From NCBI GenBank assembly GCA_001897525.1, contig MKTB01000025.1, positions 1-64,000 on the forward strand: a stretch of 64,000 bases of DNA. Reading direction: 5' to 3'. Numbering within the stretch: the stretch's first letter is position 1; every line of letters starts with the position of its first letter. The notes beneath the pieces are model-generated. The model worked only from the letters and a program-made list of their open reading frames with translations, searched no databases and had not been told where the DNA came from. This document shows positions 60,523 through 64,000 of the stretch, one piece after another. The position numbers and the translations under genes are program-made. This DNA is from Bacteroidetes bacterium 43-16 (GTDB lineage: Bacteria; Bacteroidota; Bacteroidia; Chitinophagales; Chitinophagaceae).

Positions 60523-61854
60523 TTATTTTTTTGAAACCAGGAAAACCTGATGACCAGCTTTTAGGGTTACCTTCGGTGTCCGTATTTTTTTAGCGAAATA
60601 GCCAGAAATCCCTTGCACTACACCGCGGCTCAAATCCGCAGCAACCTGTTGACCTGCAGATTGGGTTAGCATAATACTAGATCCTGAAGTCTGGCTCATG
60701 TTGCCTGCCATCTCTGTCAGTGCATTCATTTCCGGGGAATAGGGAACATTTAGTCCCGCCTGGCCATCCACATCATAAATAGTAATATCAACAGGAATAA
60801 TATTGCCCTCAAATTCTATGGAGCTTATTTTTAACTGTAATCGTCCACCCTGGAATTTGCCTAAAGCGGTAACTAGAGTACCAACAGGTATAATACCGGA
60901 TGGTGTACGTGCAGATTCCAATAAGCGAAGTCGTACCCCAGCTTCACCTACGACGGTTTGTTCTTCATAAACACTTGCCTTTATACTGTTTTTAGGTTGC
61001 ATCATTTGTTCAACAGAACCGGAGGTATAAAATCCCCTGTTCCTGGTTTCACCCCAATGGGCTATAAAGGCACTATCCGAAGGCTCACGGTATAAGGCAG
61101 ATACAAAATTCTTTTTTGCAGGTGTAATACCTATAAATGTTTCTTTCTGACTTGATCCTGTAGTCTTAGTACCTTTATCAATTGTAGGAGCAGGGTCTTC
61201 TGTTTTTGAATTCGTCGGGAGGTATTTGGCTGCCATCTGATAGGATTTTTCCATCAAGGCTATCTGGTCATCAACAGTCACCTGCTTAGGAACATCCTTT
61301 TCCGCCAACTTTTGTTTAAGCTCATCCAATTCTCGTCTGAGTACAGTAGTTTCAGCATCGTTATCCTGGTAAAAGGAACCTAATGTACTTTGGGCACGCT
61401 GATAACTATTCAGTGCCGGACTGCTTGATCTGTTGCCGTTATTGCCCGAACCACTAAAATTTTGGTCACTTGTCTGCTCTGAATTATCTTCAACGGGCTT
61501 ATCGTTTGGCTCCGAACTCCAATAGTCCGAAAGCGTTGTAAGGCCATTTCGCTTTTCCTGATCCTTCTGTTCCAGCATATCCAACTCATAAGCTTTTTGT
61601 TTATCGGATTGCATTCCGGGCTCCGTCGCCTGTGGTACTGCATCATTCAACCCTATATTGTCCTTTTCTAATTTATTTTTTGAAGGTTTAAAGATTAGGT
61701 ACAAACTAGCGGCAAACACAATTCCCATAAGGCCGAAAATCAATGATTTTTTAATCCGGGCTTTATTGATTTTAGTTGTGTCTCCAGGGTCAGGGTCTTT
61801 TGTTGGGTCATTTTTGCCAACAAGAAACTTGATATTATTATTAGATTCTTTCAT
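60523..61854 (-). CDS. traM: Conjugal transfer protein TraM
   Basis: The protein has 443 residues. A single N-terminal membrane span (SLIFGLMGIVFAASLYLIF, about 37-55) follows a short cytoplasmic start. A long charged, low-complexity region leads to a C-terminal VirB10-like domain with GVRLRLLESARTPSGIIPVG, then GNIIPVDITIYDVDGQ. It likely spans the periplasm to link inner and outer membrane complexes. It starts 14 bases inside the upstream traL gene. Confidence 0.88.
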   Translation of the reverse strand: MKESNNNIKFLVGKNDPTKDPDPGDTTKINKARIKKSLIFGLMGIVFAASLYLIFKPSKNKLEKDNIGLNDAVPQATEPGMQSDKQKAYELDMLEQKDQEKRNGLTTLSDYWSSEPNDKPVEDNSEQTSDQNFSGSGNNGNRSSSPALNSYQRAQSTLGSFYQDNDAETTVLRRELDELKQKLAEKDVPKQVTVDDQIALMEKSYQMAAKYLPTNSKTEDPAPTIDKGTKTTGSSQKETFIGITPAKKNFVSALYREPSDSAFIAHWGETRNRGFYTSGSVEQMMQPKNSIKASVYEEQTVVGEAGVRLRLLESARTPSGIIPVGTLVTALGKFQGGRLQLKISSIEFEGNIIPVDITIYDVDGQAGLNVPYSPEMNALTEMAGNMSQTSGSSIMLTQSAGQQVAADLSRGVVQGISGYFAKKIRTPKVTLKAGHQVFLVSKK

Positions 61855-62128
61855 AAACTTTATTATTTATTATGATGGATACTGTGTCCTGCAAACTGGC
61901 AGGACTTTTACCGCCCGGAATCTCCGGGATTTTAATGTGCTTGATCCTGATTTTAGGATCAGATTCTGAGCTGACAGAACAGTCATAGCACAGGACTATA
62001 ATCGTTATGAGGGCGTATGCCATGAAAAGTATGCGTATATATTGCTGTTGCTTTTTTAAAGGCAAACAATTCCAACGATACTCCAGCTTTTTTACCCATT
62101 GACGAATACTTGCTTTAAATTTTTCCAT
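61841..62128 (-). CDS. traL: Conjugal transfer protein TraL
   Basis: A 95-residue protein with one membrane segment (YIRILFMAYALITIIVLCYD) and a basic N-terminus, matching the DUF3989/TraL family. It overlaps traM by 14 bases and follows traK. Confidence 0.8.
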   Translation of the reverse strand: MEKFKASIRQWVKKLEYRWNCLPLKKQQQYIRILFMAYALITIIVLCYDCSVSSESDPKIRIKHIKIPEIPGGKSPASLQDTVSIIINNKVYERI

Positions 62129-62193
62129 GCCGATGATTTATAGAATTAGAACCTGTAAGGCGCTTCACAGGTTAAGGCAATATATGCCCATCA

Positions 62194-62817
62194 TTAGCGT
62201 TCAATAATTTCGATATCCCGGTTTTCGACAACGGCAAACTTTTCGATATTGAACCCCTGCGGATTATTGTCAGAACGCACCGAGTTCAGGAGATTACAGG
62301 TTGTAACCAGGTTTCGACGGGTCACATTACTGGAACGGATGATAAACTGTTTGGCATAGGTTCGAACCGAATAGGGATAATGGTCAAAATCACAAACCAC
62401 ACTGTCCACTTCCACCCGTTGCTGTACATTTCCGGATATGATCCTGTTATAATAGCCCTTTTCAGATAAATCCTTATAATAATCGAAAGCTGACTTATCA
62501 GCCAGATGAAACGCACGTTTCATATTACTCTCAATAGCGCTTTTATCCGGTGCCAGTGTAAAGAAGAGCTCATGGAAACGTCTCACATGCTCCCTGGCCT
62601 CAACAGGTCGATTGATACTGGCGTCTTGGGAGAGCGCCAGCATCAACGATTTTCCGCTGTCCAATACATAAACCTTTTGCCTTTGCTGTTCCGCAAAACT
62701 GTAGGACTTCCAAATTGTAAATCCGCAAATGGCGGCGCAGACAATTGCAAATACGATAGCATATAGCCTGGTCTGCCGGAAGCTGTTTTCTATATTTCTT
62801 AATGTTTTAAATTCCAT
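62194..62817 (-). CDS. traK: Conjugal transfer protein TraK
   Basis: The protein has 207 residues. MEFKTLRNIENSFRQTRLYA is followed by a membrane span (VFAIVCAAICGFTIW) and a periplasmic domain with REHVRRFHELFFTLAPD, then ISGNVQQRVEVDSVVCDFD. This is the VirB8-like TraK of Bacteroidota conjugative elements. It follows traJ with 22 bases between. Confidence 0.9.
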   Translation of the reverse strand: MEFKTLRNIENSFRQTRLYAIVFAIVCAAICGFTIWKSYSFAEQQRQKVYVLDSGKSLMLALSQDASINRPVEAREHVRRFHELFFTLAPDKSAIESNMKRAFHLADKSAFDYYKDLSEKGYYNRIISGNVQQRVEVDSVVCDFDHYPYSVRTYAKQFIIRSSNVTRRNLVTTCNLLNSVRSDNNPQGFNIEKFAVVENRDIEIIER

Positions 62818-62839
62818 GACTTTAATTGAAGATGCTTAA

Positions 62840-63835
62840 CTATTTTTTTATCAATTGGCCGCCTATATTACCAGCCGTTGAACCCGTTGCTGCTCCTGCA
62901 ACATTGGCTGCGGTCGATCCTGTGCGCTGAATATTTCTCATAAAATTGCCGGCTCCACCAGTTTCAATGATCCATCCGGTTACCGTAGGAATTGTGAAAT
63001 ATCCCACGATACCTATGATCATAAAAATGATATAAACTGTATTGCTGGTATCCGGTATAAAGGTGGGATCAGAAAGATTTGCGATATCTTTTTCAAGAAT
63101 CAAGGATTGTATCCTTGCCAACATGGAGCTGAGCAGATCCGAAACAGGTAGCCACAAATAGATACTGATATACCTCGCTAACCATTTTGAAAGTGTATGC
63201 TGAAATCCGTCCCAGATACTGAGCGCGAAGGATATGGGACCAAGTATAGATAGGACAATGAGGAAAAAGGTTCGTATCGTATCTATTACTAATGCTGCCG
63301 CCTGAAAGAGAATTTCTAACAGATTACGGAACCAGTCTTTCATTGCTTTTTCCATTTTATATTCTGTCCTGTCCAGGTACATGCCTGCCATAGTACTGAT
63401 GTCAGATGGCATCCATCCTAATTCATCCAGCTTTTTATCAAATTCTTCATCTGAAACGATGAAAGCGGTTTCAGGATTTCGGATCATGGCCTCATATTCC
63501 AATTGATCTTTTTGCTCTTGCAATTTGTTCAGATCCAAGACCTGATCTTCCAGCATCTCATGTGTGCCTGATACAAATGGACTGAGTACCGTATTGATGG
63601 TTCCTAAAACGATAGTACTAAAGAACATTATACATAGTCCCAAAGCAAAAGGTCTTAATAAGGCAAATACATCAATAGGCTCCGCCCGGCTTAATGCCTG
63701 CCACACGCGTAAGGACACGTAAAACAAAGCTCCCAGACCCGCAATGCCCTTTGCTAAACCAGCCATGTTGTCTACGAATGGCATCATGTCATCATAGAGT
63801 GACCGCAGGAGTTCGTGAAGATTATTCCATTCCAT
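62840..63835 (-). CDS. traJ: Conjugal transfer protein TraJ
   Basis: The protein has 331 residues. MEWNNLHELLRSLYDDMMPF is the TraJ start. Several hydrophobic segments (PFALGLCIMFFSTIV, FLIVLSILGPISFALS, IFMIIGIVGYFTIPTVTGWI) show a polytopic VirB6-like inner-membrane channel protein. The end is Gly/Ala-rich (AANVAGAATGSTAGN). Confidence 0.9.
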   Translation of the reverse strand: MEWNNLHELLRSLYDDMMPFVDNMAGLAKGIAGLGALFYVSLRVWQALSRAEPIDVFALLRPFALGLCIMFFSTIVLGTINTVLSPFVSGTHEMLEDQVLDLNKLQEQKDQLEYEAMIRNPETAFIVSDEEFDKKLDELGWMPSDISTMAGMYLDRTEYKMEKAMKDWFRNLLEILFQAAALVIDTIRTFFLIVLSILGPISFALSIWDGFQHTLSKWLARYISIYLWLPVSDLLSSMLARIQSLILEKDIANLSDPTFIPDTSNTVYIIFMIIGIVGYFTIPTVTGWIIETGGAGNFMRNIQRTGSTAANVAGAATGSTAGNIGGQLIKK

Positions 63836-63837
63836 AG

Positions 63838-64000
63838 CTACCAGTATTTTTGAGATGGACTACCATATAGATCGAGGACGCTCTTTCCGTCTTTCTTTTT
63901 CTTTGCACGCAAATAGCTGACAGAAATATTTTTATTCGTATAATACCTCACCAGGTTATGATACTCTTTCACTTCTTTATACACCCGGTCAATAATATCC
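63838..64000 (-). CDS. traI: C-terminus of conjugal transfer protein TraI, cut by window edge
   Basis: The frame enters from the right edge and ends at 63838. The visible 53 residues include DRVYKEVKEYHNLVRYYTN, KNISVSYLRAKKKKDGK and end LDLYGSPSQKYW. Position directly before traJ and the basic helical end agree with TraI (DUF4141). Only the end is visible, so the name rests largely on operon order. Confidence 0.65.
   Translation of the reverse strand, partial: DIIDRVYKEVKEYHNLVRYYTNKNISVSYLRAKKKKDGKSVLDLYGSPSQKYW

Overview
The window looks like Bacteroidota DNA, probably from the Sphingobacteriales/Chitinophagales side. The reasons are a CTnDOT-type conjugation operon (traJKLMNOQ), a PRTRC cassette, A-rich leaders instead of Shine-Dalgarno sites, TAnnTTTG-like -7 promoter boxes and a DUF3127 protein. 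It is almost entirely accessory DNA: the right-hand part of a prophage, a decayed conjugation-gene scar carrying an AT-rich four-gene operon that resembles an undescribed defence system, and one side of an integrative conjugative element (ICE).

Prophage (1 to about 39430). Positions 1-12883 hold early genes: a BspA-type leucine-rich repeat protein cut by the window edge, YopX, a Pif1-like helicase, a RecT-like annealase, a DUF3127 SSB-like protein, a RecE-like nuclease, an MT-A70 adenine methyltransferase, an SF2 helicase, a VirE/VapE-type primase-helicase and a VRR-NUC nuclease. From 13124 comes a late region with a chimeric layout: a lambda-like head (Nu1/A terminase, W-like joiner, B portal, C/Nu3-like protease with nested scaffold, D, E) and a Mu-like contractile tail (sheath, tube, frameshifted chaperone pair, tape measure, gp46/47/48, gpN, gpP, gp45). 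The tail genes sit between terminase and portal. An exact 95-bp terminator-plus-promoter repeat precedes both the sheath and the protease genes, and a shared CTATYTTAGTAGRAA element marks four transcription units. A tailspike-like protein, a lysis cassette with an apparent u-spanin and a GH108 endolysin, and a leftward tyrosine integrase follow. Beside the integrase lie two fragments resembling tRNA-Ser 3' ends.

Scar and cargo (39.4-47.3 kb). A degenerate C-terminus of a TraG-type coupling protein, still followed by its terminator, lies next to a compact leftward operon: a protein with two GHKL ATPase modules and a phosphoacceptor histidine, a receiver-domain protein with an unknown C-terminal half, an unknown 267-residue protein, and an Eco57I/TaqI-like N6-adenine methyltransferase. 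Overlapping genes and a candidate operator upstream suggest one unit. This phosphorelay-plus-methylase operon is the main candidate for an undescribed system.

ICE part (47.3-64 kb). Two small HTH genes point left. A rightward PRTRC block follows (SSB, DUF932 protein, PRTRC E, C, F, B, ThiF and companions), then a phosphoribosyltransferase-like gene, a large-subunit catalase as probable cargo, and convergent to it the tra operon traQ-O-N-M-L-K-J and the end of traI. TraP is absent between O and Q. All assignments were made by reading the sequence; no database search was possible.
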